A DNA stretch of 64,000 bases from assembly GCA_025558095.1 (NCBI GenBank), contig JAIVFI010000027.1, positions 1-64,000 on the forward strand. Reading direction: 5' to 3'. Made by a program: the position numbers and the translations under genes. The notes under the pieces are model-generated. The model did no database searches. It saw only the letters and a list, made by a program, of their open reading frames with translations, and was not told where the DNA came from. This DNA comes from Hyaloraphidium curvatum. Taxonomy: Eukaryota > Monoblepharomycota > Hyaloraphidiomycetes > Hyaloraphidiales > Hyaloraphidiaceae. Positions 19,630-29,871 of the stretch are shown one piece after another; position 1 is the stretch's first letter; the number at the start of each line of letters is the position of its first letter.

Positions 19630-19953
19630 CGGCAACGGTGACGTGAAGCGAATGTCGGTCGCACCGCGGCCAGAACTCCGCAGAGGAGCGGCTTCCGAAG
19701 GAGAAGCTCGTTCCAGCGGCCCGTTCGAAGCTCTTTCTTCTGCGGTGGGCTGGACGTATAGGCGCGGGGCGAGTGGGCTTTTTGACGCCTAACCCGTCCT
19801 GACCCGATACCGCGATCCTGACCCAACAATCACGGCAAAGGCCAATGACTTGATGTCGTCTTTTGCGGGCCGCCGTGGTGTAGTTGTGACACTCACCGTA
19901 GTACAAGATCGGGGTGGTCACCGTACAGCCAGGGCGTGGGCGGCGGCGACGAC

Positions 19954-20130
19954 TCAATACGTGGCATTCGAGAAGCTCTCCGCCTGCATCCCGAACTTCC
20001 CCGTCAGTATTTCCATCTCCAGGCCCCTCCTTTTCCCCTCCCCTTCCGCCCTCCCCCTCCCCCTCCACGTCCCTGTGCTCCCAATCCCAGTTACGAAACC
20101 CCGCGACGTCTTCCTTCACACCCGCAGACA
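19954..20130 (-). pseudogene. 3' fragment of the NAT gene
   Basis: The minus strand repeats the end of the NAT coding region and its 3' flank: FRNWDWEHRDVEGE corresponds to SRNFVSGEKEHRDVQGE, and the last codons GKFGM-AESFSNATY are preserved in another frame before the stop at 19954. Downstream flanking DNA matches that of the NAT gene as well. The rest of NAT is absent. Together with the neighbouring MCVDDNE genes this marks an old tandem duplication of the NAT neighbourhood. Confidence 0.7.
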
Positions 20131-20177
20131 GCATCACGAGATCAAAGTCAGTCGGCGATCTGCAACAAGATTCCATT

Positions 20178-21220
20178 TCACCCGGCAGAAGCGGGCGGCG
20201 GATGTCCCTCCCCTCCGTGCTCTCCGCAGCCGGCCCGCCCGAACCTCGCTACCCTCTCGACGAACCACCTCCGCTTCCCGTCCGGCCACCTCCGCCCCTG
20301 CGGCCCGCCGGAATCCTTCCCCGCACATGCCACACATCTTCCCCCCTCGGCATTGAGGTACCCCTGCACCGCCGCCGGCTCGATCGCGCCGAACTTCCAC
20401 CCGCCGTGCGCCAGCATCCGGAAGCCGCCCGTGGCGGTGTTGACGTCGACCACCGCCGCGCGCCCCCCTTTCTCCAGGCCCAACGCGAGCGATCCGTCGG
20501 GGGAGGAGCATTGGAGGAAGGTGACCAGCTCGTCCCCCGGAAGGGCAAAGAACCTCGCGCGGGGCCTGCCCGAGATCGGGACGCGCTGCTCCAAGGCGGT
20601 CGGAAACCCCTCCGCCCCGTTCTCGGGCCCGACGTGGATCACCGCCAAATCCGCAAAGCTGGCAGGGGCGGCCGGGGGAATGCGATGGAGCACGTCGCCC
20701 AGCGCTGCAGTGGGCCCGTGGTCCGCCCTGCGCGGTTTGGCGGCGGCTCCGTCGGATTTGTACCCCAGCGCGATGCCCCTACTCGCGCGGGGGTCCGGCA
20801 GCGCGAGCACCGCGCGGCCGCGTTCGGGGGTCCAGCGCGAGAAGCCGTGCGCGAGGCCGAGATCGCGGTGGTGAAATTGCACCCGTCCAGCACCGCGTCG
20901 CGGAGCGCCCCCCCTTCGCGCTCCTCCAGCCTGCGGAGGAGCTTCTCCCCTGCGCGGGGGCGGCGCTTGCAGCCCCAGCACCTTTCCGCCACCCATTCCT
21001 CGTTGTCGTCCACGCACATCGTGACCTGGCTTTCCTCGGGGCGGCCGGTGTGCGCGCCGGCCAGCGCGAGCATGGTCTCGTGGTCGGACAGCCGCGGGTT
21101 CAGCGCGTTGGCGGCGGCGAGGTCCGCGTCCGTGAGCCGTCGAATTGCCGTCCGATTCGCCGTTGCGGCGCCGAGCCCGCTCGCCTGCAGCGCGACGCCG
21201 AGGAACGACGGCGTGGTCAT
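20178..21220 (-). CDS. Hypothetical protein with MCVDDNE motif
   Basis: Exons 21220-20883 and 20727-20178, joined through a 155-nt GT-AG intron in phase 2, give 295 residues. N-terminal part: helical LTDADLAAANALNPRLS, then TMCVDDNEEWVAERCWGCKR. C-terminal part: FADLAVIHVGPENG, FALPGDELVTFLQCSSPDG and GGFRMLAHGGWKFGAIEP. The alternative is no intron but a frameshift, because the skipped DNA encodes a plausible stretch (RGIALGYKSDG). It is a paralogue of the disrupted gene at 18869-19629. I do not recognise the family. Confidence 0.5.
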
Positions 21221-21459
21221 GGCGCTGACTGGGTCGAAGGTGCGTCCGCCCTCCAGAAGCCCCCGCCTGCTGGCAATAATCTGCCGACAACAATGCGCCG
21301 TCGAACGCGGACGAAAGACGGCGCTCGCGCCGTTTGACCGGGGGTCTCCTCGGCGGCGGGCGTTAGAGGTGTACGTCTGAAATTCCTAAGCTGCCCTCTC
21401 CACTTTTCCTTCGACCAAACACGTCCACGCCCGACGCCCCCGCGCCCGCGGACGCGCCG

Positions 21460-23315
21460 ATGGACACCTCGTCGGCGCCCGCCGACGCCGGCAGCGCGGC
21501 CGCCGACCCTGCGCTGGCCGACAAGATCCTGAAGCAGGTCGAGTTCTACTTTTCGGACGCCAACCTCGCGAGGGACAAGTGGGTCTCCTGTGGCCATCGC
21601 GGCCTCCGACGGGCTGTAGAATGCCATTCTGACTTCTTCTATTTCTCTGTCTTTCGTCTTTCTCTTCCTTCTTTCCCGCCTGCCGTCTTAGGTTCCTGTG
21701 GAAGGCCATCTCGGACCACCCGCAGGGCTGGGTCCCCCTCGACACGCTGCTCACCTTCAACCGCTTGCGCGCGCTCTCGTCGTCCAAGCCCGTCGTCGCC
21801 GCCGCCCTGCGCGCGTCCAAGGGGCTGCTGGAGGTCGACGCCGCGGGCGACAACGTGCGGAGGGGGAAGCAGCTGCAGCAGAAACCCGGCGCGCAGTTCA
21901 GGACAATCTTTGCAGTGGGTTGCCCGCACATTGTGCCGTTACCGGTCTCGGGAACGGCAACTGATGTCGGGCGCGGTTCACAGGAGGGCTTCCCCATGGA
22001 CCTCCCCGACCCCCTCGCCGCCATCGAGGCCTTCTTCTCCGAGGCCGGCAAGGTCGACTTTGTCAAGGTCTTCTACTCCAGCACCTCCCCCGCGTCCGCG
22101 GAAGGCGCCGCCGAGAATGCCGCCGAACCCGCCGAGGGTGCCGAGCCCGCCCCCGAGGCCGGCGACGCCGCCCGCCCTCCCCGCGGCGAGAAGCGCTTCT
22201 CTGGCCAGTGCTTCGTCGAGTTTGCCGACGCGCGGGATGCCAAGAAGGCCAAGGAGCGCAAGTGGGAGCACGCGGGCAACGAGATCAGGGTCGTATCCAA
22301 GTGCGTCCCTCCGTCACCCGCCGCCGCGTGCCTCGCTGATCTCCGTCCAACGACAGGGCCGACTACATCGCCGCGCACCCCTCCAAACCGCTCGACTCCT
22401 CCCTCCCCCGCCCCCCCAAGCCCGCCGCCCAGACGCTGCACTACCTCTCCCCCGCGCCCCCCGAACCCACGGAACCGCGCCCCATCGAGCGCAACCCCGG
22501 CCGCCTGATCTACTGCTCCGGCGTGCCGCAGGGGACGGGGATGGACGCGATGAGGGAGGCGTTCAGGAAGCACGGGTGGGTGGAGTGGGTGGCGTACAGG
22601 CCGGGGGAGACGTCGGCGTTTGTGCTCTACGGGGAGAAGAAGAGGAAGAGCGAGGAGGAGAAGGGGGCTGAAGGGGAGGGCAAGGAGGGCGAGGCGAAGG
22701 AGGAGGACATGAAGGAGGCGAAGGAGGAGGATGAGGAGGCCGAGGGCCGGGAGGACGGGGAGAAGGCCGAGACCGGCGAGGGCGACGAGATCAAGTGGTC
22801 CGACGACGCCAAGCCCGAGGACGTTCCCGCCTCCTCCGACGCCCACGCAGTCGACCCCTCTTCCTCCGCGCCCGCCGAGCCCGCCTCGGACGCCTCGCCG
22901 CAGAAGCCGCCGTTCGAGCTGCCCGGCGAGGACCCGTCGACGCCGCTCGCGGAGAGAGTGCTCGCGCGGATCGCCAAGGACTCGGGGGAGGAGGGCAAGG
23001 TGAAGATCGGGGAGGCGACGGCGGACGTGCGCAAGGCCACCGGTTGGTCCTCCCTCGCGGCACGGTTGGCGGTCGATGCTGATGCGGGTTTCGCGTGGCG
23101 CAGAGTTCGAGGAGCCGGCCTTCTTCGACGACTACGAAGCCCAGGTGCGCCGCATCTTCGAGCGCAAGCAGAACCCCCGCGGGAAGAAGGGGCAGGACAA
23201 GGGGAAGGAGGACAAGGGCAAGGGGGGCAGGGGCGGCGGCGGCGGCGGTGGGGGCCGGGGGAAGCGCAAGGGGGGGCACCAGGGTGGAGGGGGGAAGAGG
23301 AGCAAGAACAACTGA
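21460..23315 (+). CDS. La-type RNA-binding protein
   Basis: Five exons (21460-21578, 21692-21914, 21984-22300, 22357-23042, 23104-23315) join in frame to 518 residues. A La motif opens the protein (KILKQVEFYFSDANLARDKF, WVPLDTLLTFNRLRALS), followed by an RRM (RTIFAEGFPMDLPDPL, RFSGQCFVEFADARDAKKA). A second RRM-like segment is GRLIYCSGVPQGTGMDAMRE...GWVEWVAYRPGETSAFVLY. Acidic Glu/Lys-rich linkers precede a basic, glycine-rich C-terminus (GGRGGGGGGGGRGKRK). The La motif plus RRM, xRRM-like region and basic tail fit genuine La/LARP7, which bind 3' UUU-OH ends of Pol III transcripts. Its length is close to that family. Confidence 0.85.
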
Positions 23316-23928
23316 GGGGTTGTTGGGCGCCTTCGTCTGCGATACATCTCGTTCTCGGCGCCCGCGCGGCGACGTCGAATCGTGGCTCATTGAGCAATCC
23401 ACCAGCACCCGTCCGTTTATATGAAGCCCAGCCGTACTAGGAGGGCGGAAAAGGGCCTTGGTCGCCGGCGGCCTTGCGTTCCCGCGGCAATAAAGTTGCA
23501 GGGTTGATGTAAGGGCGCCAAACCACCGAGATCCTTATGCCTTGCTGTCGGCGCCCGCTTCGACGCTCGCGCGGAACGGCCGTCAAGTTGCGGCGACCAC
23601 CCAGGGTCATTTCGAGGGTCCCCCACGGGGCGGGCAGATGCATGCCCTTGGGAGCGCACCGGGCGGTTTGCGCCTGCAACAGCCGGTGGCGCCATCTCGT
23701 GGGACCTTATGGCGATGATGGCCGCGAGGACAGCGTCACCGGGGCGCGTGATTCGGACGGGGAACGGGTTGTCCCCCAAACACCCTGCAAAACCCTGGAA
23801 ATCGGGACCGCCTCGCCGCTTGGCCCCCTGGGCCCACCCGAGGTCGCTAGTGGGAAGCTTGCGCCGCGCTCTTTGCGCGCAGAATCTCTTCCTCTCGACG
23901 TCTTTCTGCCACCGCGGCCCGCGTAAAC
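23316..23928. other. Intergenic, no gene seen
   Basis: About 610 nt between two plus-strand genes. A 120-codon frame on the minus strand (23417-23779) has no family resemblance. I see no repeat. Confidence 0.4.
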
Positions 23929-25653
23929 ATGAGGGGCCCCCGAGGCCGTCTGGGTGGCATGTTCACGGCCGCGGCGCTGGCCGTGGCAATTGCGCTGTTC
24001 GCGGGCCCCAATGCCGACGCGAGGTACATTGCCAATGGTGCCTGTAGCGCGGTGGTGCCTTTGCTGAAGCACCAGCAGCCCCACCCCGGTGGAGCCCAGG
24101 TCGCTCAACGGCACCGGACCCCACGTCCTCTTCCGCCGCCTGTGCAGCCAGTGCCCTGAAGACTACTATTGGTGGGACCAACTGGACGCCTCGCACCGCC
24201 TAGACTGAAACATGTCCGCACCTAGCGAATTCGGCTTTCAAGGGACGCCGCCGGGGCAGCTGGCCTGCGTTGGGTACTCGAAGGGCCGAGCAGGGGCGGA
24301 GCACCTGTACCGGCGGTAGGCCGATCCCGGCACCAGCTCGCCGACGGACACTACTTCAAAGGCGCCGAGCACGGGCTCGGCGACCGCTACTGCATCGGAG
24401 ACCGGGTGCACGGGCCCCGCCGCCATTGCGCCGACGCTCAGCGTGGTGGGATTTGCGGCCTCGGCAACAGCCTCCTTCGGGAACACGGTCAGCCAGCCGG
24501 CGTATACCGCCCTCACCGTCACGAACCTGGGCAGCATGGACTGTACCATCGTCGGCATCTACGAGGACAATTCCTGGAGGCCCGATCAAAACGGCAACAT
24601 CAACGTCGTGGAGGACAGTCTGCAGCCATCGGTAATCTCGGGCGGGCAAGCTGCGACCTTCTCTCTCATCGCCAGGATCACCGCACCGGCGACGGTTTCG
24701 GCCACTCCGGGCGCCCGCATCACGATCACTGCGACGGCGGCGACTCCAGTAGCCTCGGACCCGTACGTGTTTTACGCCACGGCGACCGTTTCGAAGAGGG
24801 TGGGTTCGGCGATAAGAAAGGATCACCGCTGAGCCTGACCCCTTATCCCTTCTCTTCTCCGCCGCCAGGGCGGGAGCGTCACCGGCTCCTCCGCGTCTCC
24901 GGGAACCGCAACCTCCGAAACCGCCCTCACCCCTTCACCAACCTCGGCAACGCCCGCGTGTTCATACCATCAAACGTGGATGTCTTGGGCGCCGAAACCC
25001 GGATCGGGTGGGCACTGGGCAGCCCCGACCCCAAGACCGTCTCGGCGGGGGGCACGGCTATCGTCACTGCTGTGGTCAAGTGGACGGCAACGACTGGGGG
25101 CACGGCCAAGCAGACCGTCAGGGTGATCTTCTACCCCAGCGGCGATTCCGGCGATCTGTTCCTCCAACCCACGTCCGTGATGGGGTACGCCACGATGACC
25201 TCCCTGGTGAGTCGGAGGCGGGCTCGGCAAACAGACTCCCTGCGCAGAGTCTGACCTGCGGCGGCAACGCAGCAAACGGCCACCCTCAGCGTCGACGTTG
25301 GCGCGGCGCACGGCTTCACCGTCTCCGAGACCGTCAACACCTTCACGACGACCCTGTGGGCCACGAACCCGGGCAACGCCGCCCTGACCATCCGCACCGT
25401 GTCGGTGCTGGGGCAGAGCACCAAGAGCGCCTCCTTCTCCTACGCGGGGTCGCAAACCATGACCCTAACGCCCAGAGCCAAGTCGCCCCTGCCGTTCCGG
25501 CTCAAGTACACGTCGACCGCGGCCAGCGTCGGGACGGCGACGGTTACCGTGTCGATCGACGCCACCGCGGCGCAGACGTCGGGGCAGATCGAGACTGCGG
25601 TGGCGTCCAACCCGTTCACGATTACCGTGACCGGGACGTACTACAGGAACTAA
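23929..25653 (+). CDS. Secreted three-module protein, paralogue 1
   Basis: Six exons, approximately 23929-24023, 24100-24171, 24226-24273, 24337-24799, 24877-25206 and 25273-25653 (about 462 residues). A signal peptide (FTAAALAVAIALFAG) leads to RLCSQCPEDYYCEFGFQGTP, the same signature as the paralogue at 48295. Then follow three beta-rich Thr/Ser/Val modules with shared layout: TVSQPAYTALTVTNLGS, PFTNLGNARVFIPSNVDVLG and SETVNTFTTTLWATNPGNAA. These resemble Ig-like or choice-of-anchor extracellular domains. Two junctions are uncertain: near 24274-24336, and near 24869-24877 where the sense of the protein suggests a one-base slip. Likely a cell-wall or extracellular protein. Confidence 0.6.
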
Positions 25654-25668
25654 TGCGCGGCGGGACGA

Positions 25669-25707
25669 GGCCGGGCCGGGGGGGGCGGGGGGGGGCGGGC
25701 TGGGCGG
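25669..25707. repeat. G-rich tract
   Basis: A run of guanine blocks (GGGGGG, GGGG, GGGGGG, GGG separated by single C or CC) just downstream of the secreted-protein stop codon. On the plus strand it has the spacing of a potential G-quadruplex. It could act in transcription termination or simply be low-complexity DNA. Confidence 0.6.
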
Positions 25708-25878
25708 AGCTCAAACGAGGGGTGCCGACTATTCGAGTGTTCGCGACCGCACCACAGACTTCGCCATAGGCAGTGTCAGAGTATGAACCGCAATTCCACA
25801 TTCACTGGTATGCCTGCTTCTGATGTACACGATATTCTCTGCCTGCGGGCCCTGCGTTCACTCCCCCCATTCGGTCGC

Positions 25879-26544
25879 CTACTGGACGTTGCACCCGTTC
25901 AGCGTAGCCCTGGGGAACCCCTTGCGGTGACACACCACAACGTGCTTTACCGGGCTCCCTGCCAGCGCCATGTGCAAGATCTTCATCTTCTTGTGCTCCT
26001 CCACCACCGTCTTCCGCGGACGGTCCACGTTGCGCAAAGCCTCCGGGGTTTCGATGCGGCGCACGCGGAAGGCAAACTCGGGGAGGCAGGCCCGGTATGT
26101 GTCCTTAGAGGCCTCCGAAAGGCGGGCTAACTCGCAGTCGAAGAGGTACCGGAAGATGAGCGGCAAGATGTCCGGGGGGAGCGAGAGCAGCTCGAAGGCG
26201 CCGCCGCGTTGAGGCTCGTTGGGGGCGGAGCCGGCACGGGGGCCGCGGAGCACGCACGGGCCGTGGTCGCGGTGGGGTGGGAATGAGCGTCGCAAGGCGT
26301 CGATGAGGCCGTTCCATCGCGCCGCAATGTCGTGGGCAGCAGGGAGGAGCGGCGGCATGAGCCCGGCAGGGGGGTTGGCGGCATCGTCCGTCGACTGCTC
26401 GGCAGCTTCCTGGGCGGGGGGGAGCTCGACAGGGGCGGCAAGCTCCTCCTCGGTCGGTGGAGTCGCGTCACCGGCGCCCGGTTTCGGGAGAGTAGGCAGG
26501 TTTGCAAAGGGGCGTCCCGCGCCGCTGGGCGTCACGGCAGGCAT
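25879..26544 (-). CDS. F-box-like protein F1
   Basis: A single-exon 221-residue protein. A Pro/Ala-rich N-terminus leads to an F-box: FELLSLPPDILPLIFRYLFD followed by LARLSEASKDTYRACLPEFA. The C-terminus is a basic conserved block (KTVVEEHKKMKILHMALAG, VKHVVVCHRKGFPRATLNG). The last 120 residues are nearly identical to F2 at 27982. It is divergent from the 12-cysteine gene C1 with a shared upstream region. SCF adaptor function is inferred from the F-box; the short C-terminal block may bind the substrate. The start is the ATG at 26544 (MPAVTPSG), which aligns with the start of F2. Confidence 0.75.
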   Translation of the reverse strand: MPAVTPSGAGRPFANLPTLPKPGAGDATPPTEEELAAPVELPPAQEAAEQSTDDAANPPAGLMPPLLPAAHDIAARWNGLIDALRRSFPPHRDHGPCVLRGPRAGSAPNEPQRGGAFELLSLPPDILPLIFRYLFDCELARLSEASKDTYRACLPEFAFRVRRIETPEALRNVDRPRKTVVEEHKKMKILHMALAGSPVKHVVVCHRKGFPRATLNGCNVQ

Positions 26545-27028
26545 GGCGGTGTGCACGACGACGAGGCTGGGTTCGCGGCTGCCTTATATTCGAGCGCATG
26601 TGTTCCGGCAGGTGTTCTTCGGTGGAACTCGGGTGGAAGCGGGTCCGGACCGGTCCCCGCATCGCCGCAAGTTCGCCGCCTCGGGCCGCGAACGTCCTGG
26701 GAGCCAACCCAGCCGCCATCACCTGCCTGCCCCTGCCGCCCGCCGGGCTCCCGAAAGGCAGTGAGGGCCTCTGGAGAGCTCCTGAACACCCTCCCAACTG
26801 TCGCGCAGCGGCGGTCGCCCCCGCAACGCCCCGATCCCATTCCGCGTTGCTATCTCGCGGCGTCAGCCGTTTTCTCGGGCGGCTGGTGCTGGAGTTCCAA
26901 GGAGCGTTCCCGCCGTTCCGCACGTCCGCTTCCACGATTCCTCCCCGACGGGGCCGCACGTATATCAGCGCCGCAGTCGGCAAGCCAACTCGATCGCCGA
27001 CGACACCCCGCCCCACGCCGAAGCAGCA
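26545..27028. promoter_or_regulatory. Shared divergent promoter region F1/C1
   Basis: The 484 nt between the divergent F1 and C1 genes are conserved in the F2/C2 unit. Visible common elements are GCTATCTCG with a nearby GTCAG at about 26852-26871, CCGTTTTCTCGGGCGGCTGG, and a TATA-like GTATATCAG at 26961-26969, about 60 nt before the C1 ATG. The GCTATCTC...GGCTGGTGCT pair recurs upstream of C3 (about 32579) and C4 (about 33665) even where coding flanks differ, which argues for a functional element. Confidence 0.6.
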
Positions 27029-27454
27029 ATGGAATCCGCCACCTCCTCCGCCCTCCCGCACGCGTGCCCCTCCTCGGCCGCTGCCCCTCACGCCCCCGCC
27101 CCGCCGCACCCGCCCGCCATTCCGACCCCCGTGCTCCCCCTCCTCCTCTCACTCCTCGTCCCGCACGGCCTCCCCCCCGAACTCGCCCTCTGCATCGCCG
27201 ACTACCTCCCTGCCCAGGTCTGCCCCTCGTGCGACCTCGTCTCCCCCTGCACCCCCTCGAACTGCATGTCGTGCCGGCACCCCGTGCCGCCCTGCGCATC
27301 GACGGCCTGCGTGACCTGCGGCGGAGGCATGTGTCCCTCGTGCGCGAGGGCGGCGGGCAACTTCAGGTGGGGCGAGTGCGGGAGGTGCTTCGTGATGGGG
27401 ATCATGGGGGTGAGGAAGGGGCGGTTTTGGCGCGCGGAGGAGGGCAAGAAGTGA
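27029..27454 (+). CDS. 12-cysteine small protein C1
   Basis: A single exon of 141 residues. After a Pro/Ala-rich leader there is a hydrophobic helix (VLPLLLSLLVPHG), an F-box-like start (LPPELALCIADYLP) and a cysteine block with twelve Cys: C-x2-C-x5-C-x4-C-x2-C-x6-C-x4-C-x2-C-x4-C-x2-C-x11-C-x2-C. Recognisable pieces are CPSCDLVSPC, ACVTCGGGMCPSC and FRWGECGRCF. The pattern suggests binding of two or three zinc ions in a RING- or treble-clef-like fold, but histidines are lacking and I cannot match a known domain. Spacing is identical in C2, C3 and C4. Confidence 0.75.
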   Translation: MESATSSALPHACPSSAAAPHAPAPPHPPAIPTPVLPLLLSLLVPHGLPPELALCIADYLPAQVCPSCDLVSPCTPSNCMSCRHPVPPCASTACVTCGGGMCPSCARAAGNFRWGECGRCFVMGIMGVRKGRFWRAEEGKK

Positions 27455-27981
27455 GGGACGCGGCTTTATTCCGGCATCGGCGGAGGAGGGAAAGTGGTGG
27501 GCGGGGTGGACGGGCTGACGGATTGGAGCGAGACGAAGCTCTCATCGAACGCGGAACTCGCTGTACGTAGTAGGCTTAATCGAAAGGACGAACTGCAATC
27601 TCTTCTCCGAGATGCATGGAACGGATCGAGAGTCGACGAACCCGGCGTCGTCGAAGCGGCGATCGAGCGATTCGGGGCGCGATGGAAGGCGGCCCACCGT
27701 CGCCCGTCGCCATCCGGAAGACCCGTGTTGGATAAATCCGAAATCCGGATCTTCGTGGCGCGGGTCCGGTGAATGAGGATCGGAAACGTGTGAAGCTGGG
27801 AGGAGGGGCTGGGAGTCCGACTCACGTGCACGGGCCGACGGAGGCGCACTTGGTCCCCGTTGTATTCTGCTTCCAGTTCATGCCAGTGGGTGAAAGAAGC
27901 TTCCTTCGTCCCTTTGCCATCTGTACAATAACTACTCTTCGGGATCACGCGGTGCGGTGCGCCGCCGTGCTCCGCCGTTCC
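27455..27981. other. Intergenic between duplicated units
   Basis: Separates C1 from F2, which converge. A 160-codon minus-strand frame across 27469-27948 begins with GTG, is not conserved at the equivalent position after C2, and is probably spurious. Stop codons and 3' ends of C1 and F2 should lie here. Confidence 0.4.
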
Positions 27982-28635
27982 CTACTGTACCTTGCAGCCG
28001 TTGAGGGTCGCCCTGGGGAACCCCTTGCGGTGACACACCACCACATGCTTTACCGGGCTTCCAGCCAGCGACATGTGCAGGATTTTCATCTTCTTGTGCT
28101 CCTCCACCACCGTCCTGCGCGGACGTTTCACGTTGCGCAAGGCCTCCGGGGTTTCGATGCGGCGTACACGGAAGGCGAACTCGGGGAGGCAAACACGGTA
28201 AGAGGCCTTGGAGGCCTCCGAGAGGCGGCCCAGCTCGCAGTCAAAGAGGTACCGAAAGACGAGCGGCAAGATGTCCGACGGGAGGGAGAGCAGCTCGAAA
28301 ACGCCCGTGCGCTCCACCTCGCCGGAGGCGGAGAGGGCTCGGGGGCCGCGGAGCACGCAAGGGCCGTGGCCGCGGGGCCGGGGGGTGCGGCACAGGGTTC
28401 CGATGAGGGCGTGCCACGCCCCGGCCCGGGCCGGGGAGGTGGGGAGGAGCTGGGCCATGGGGCCGGCGGCATCGCCCGAGTGCTCGGCGACGGAAAGGAG
28501 GTCGCCGGAGGCGCCGAAGTCCGTTTCCTCCGAGCCAAACGCGTCGCCGGCATGCGATTTCGGGTGTTGGTGCAGGTCGGGGCGGTGCAGGTCGGCAGCG
28601 GGGCGTTCCGCGCCGCCCGGCGTCACGGCAGGCAT
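27982..28635 (-). CDS. F-box-like protein F2
   Basis: A single exon of 217 residues. F-box core: FELLSLPSDILPLVFRYLFD and LGRLSEASKASYRVCLPEFA; conserved basic C-terminus TVVEEHKKMKILHMSLAG and VVVCHRKGFPRATLNGC. The N-terminal 80 residues differ from F1 in sequence and length but keep the CVLRGPRA segment. Start at ATG 28635 (MPAVTPGG), equivalent to F1. Divergent from C2. Confidence 0.75.
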   Translation of the reverse strand: MPAVTPGGAERPAADLHRPDLHQHPKSHAGDAFGSEETDFGASGDLLSVAEHSGDAAGPMAQLLPTSPARAGAWHALIGTLCRTPRPRGHGPCVLRGPRALSASGEVERTGVFELLSLPSDILPLVFRYLFDCELGRLSEASKASYRVCLPEFAFRVRRIETPEALRNVKRPRRTVVEEHKKMKILHMSLAGSPVKHVVVCHRKGFPRATLNGCKVQ

Positions 28636-29130
28636 GGCGACGACCACGACGACGGTACTGTGTTCGCCGGTGCCGTTTTCCCGAGCGCATGCGTTCCGGC
28701 AGGCGTTCTTCGTGGAAGGCGCGTGGAAGTCCGGGCCCGGACCGGTCGCCGCATCGCCGCAGGTTCGCCGCTTCGGCCGGGAACGTCCGCCAGCCACTCC
28801 AGCCTCCATCACCTGCTTTCCCCTGCCGCCCGCCGGCGCTCCCGACGGCCGTACGGGCCTCCGGAGAGCTCCCTAACACCCCCCGAAATTGTCGCACCCC
28901 GGCCGCCGCCCCGGCATGGGTCCGATCCGATTCCGCGTGGCTATCTCGTCGCGCGTCAGCCGTTTTCTCGGGCGGCTGGTGACGGTGTTCCAAGGACCGT
29001 TCCCGCCGTTCCTCACGTCCGCTTCCACGATTCTCCCCCGACGGGGCCGCACATATATCAGACGGCGGACGACGAGCCGGGCAACCGCACCTCGACCGCC
29101 GACGACACCCCGCGCCCCGCCGAAGCAGCA

Positions 29131-29559
29131 ATGGAATCCGCCGCCTCCTCCGCCTGCCCGCACCCGTGCCCCTCGTCGGCCGCCCCGCACGCCTCCGCCC
29201 CGCCGCACCCGCCCGCCATTCCGACCCCCGTGCTCCCCCTCCTCCTCTCCCTCCTCGTCCCGCACGGCCTCCCCCCCGAACTGGCCCTCTGCATCGCCGA
29301 GCACCTCCCCCCCGCGTTCTGCCCCTCGTGCCTGCTGTGCTCCCCCTGCCCCCCGGCCAAGTGCTTCTCCTGCCCCGCCCCCGTTCCCCCCTGCGCCGCC
29401 ACCGCCTGCCGCACGTGCGGCGGGGGCATGTGCACGGCGTGCGCCAGGGGCACGGGGAACTTCCGCTGGGGCGCGTGCGGCGGGTGCTTCGTGAGGGGGA
29501 TGATGGGTGTGAAAAGGCCCGGGCTTTCGGGGCCGCAGGGCAAGGCGGAGGGGATGTGA
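29131..29559 (+). CDS. 12-cysteine small protein C2
   Basis: A single exon of 142 residues, closest to C1. Leader MESAASSACPHPCPS, then PVLPLLLSLLVPHGLPPELA and the twelve-cysteine block with the same spacing as C1 (CPSCLLCSPC, ACRTCGGGMCTAC, FRWGACGGCF). It carries extra cysteines in the leader and in the first loop. A TATA-like CATATATCAG lies at 29052-29061, about 70 nt before the ATG. Confidence 0.75.
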   Translation: MESAASSACPHPCPSSAAPHASAPPHPPAIPTPVLPLLLSLLVPHGLPPELALCIAEHLPPAFCPSCLLCSPCPPAKCFSCPAPVPPCAATACRTCGGGMCTACARGTGNFRWGACGGCFVRGMMGVKRPGLSGPQGKAEGM

Positions 29560-29871
29560 GCGGGGCTCGGGTACGGAGGGTGCCTCGGACATACTGCCTT
29601 GGGACTTGAGCGCGGGACCGGCCGGACGGGAGGATATTGTCATATCTCGGAGGACGGACGGACATGTCGACACCGATGCTGTTCTATAGCCAGTAAACCC
29701 AGAGTGTAGGAGCTAGCGACCGGAATGGATGGGACAAACCGGGACGAACCTTCCTTGCATTACATTCACCTTCTTGCTCTACATGGTACTTCTCGAGCAT
29801 ACATTACGCCCTCATCCTCGCACCGCACCTCCTTTCCCACCGCCCGCCTCCCCTCCCCGCCCTTCCGACCG

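Larger units (their letters stand above)
25879..29559. repeat. Tandem segmental duplication, F-box + 12-Cys units
   Basis: Two units in direct orientation, 25879-27454 and 27982-29559 (about 1.6 kb each, period about 2.1 kb). Each contains an F-box-like gene on minus, a shared upstream region and a 12-Cys gene on plus. Similarity runs through coding and intergenic DNA, highest at the F-box 3' end and over the promoter. The 5' parts of the F-box genes have diverged by indels that keep the frame open, so both copies look functional. Confidence 0.8.

Noticed and set aside
24274-24336. Single firm intron model in the secreted protein at 23929
   Set aside because: A 63-nt intron ending at 24336 works, but the paralogue at 48295 encodes a similar YxxxRRLYR stretch, so part of this DNA may be coding; left as uncertain.
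27249-27420. RING finger or FYVE domain in the 12-Cys proteins
   Set aside because: Cysteine spacing fits neither and the expected His ligands are missing in all four copies.
27469-27948. 160-codon minus-strand frame between C1 and F2
   Set aside because: Starts only at GTG and is not conserved in the second duplicated unit.
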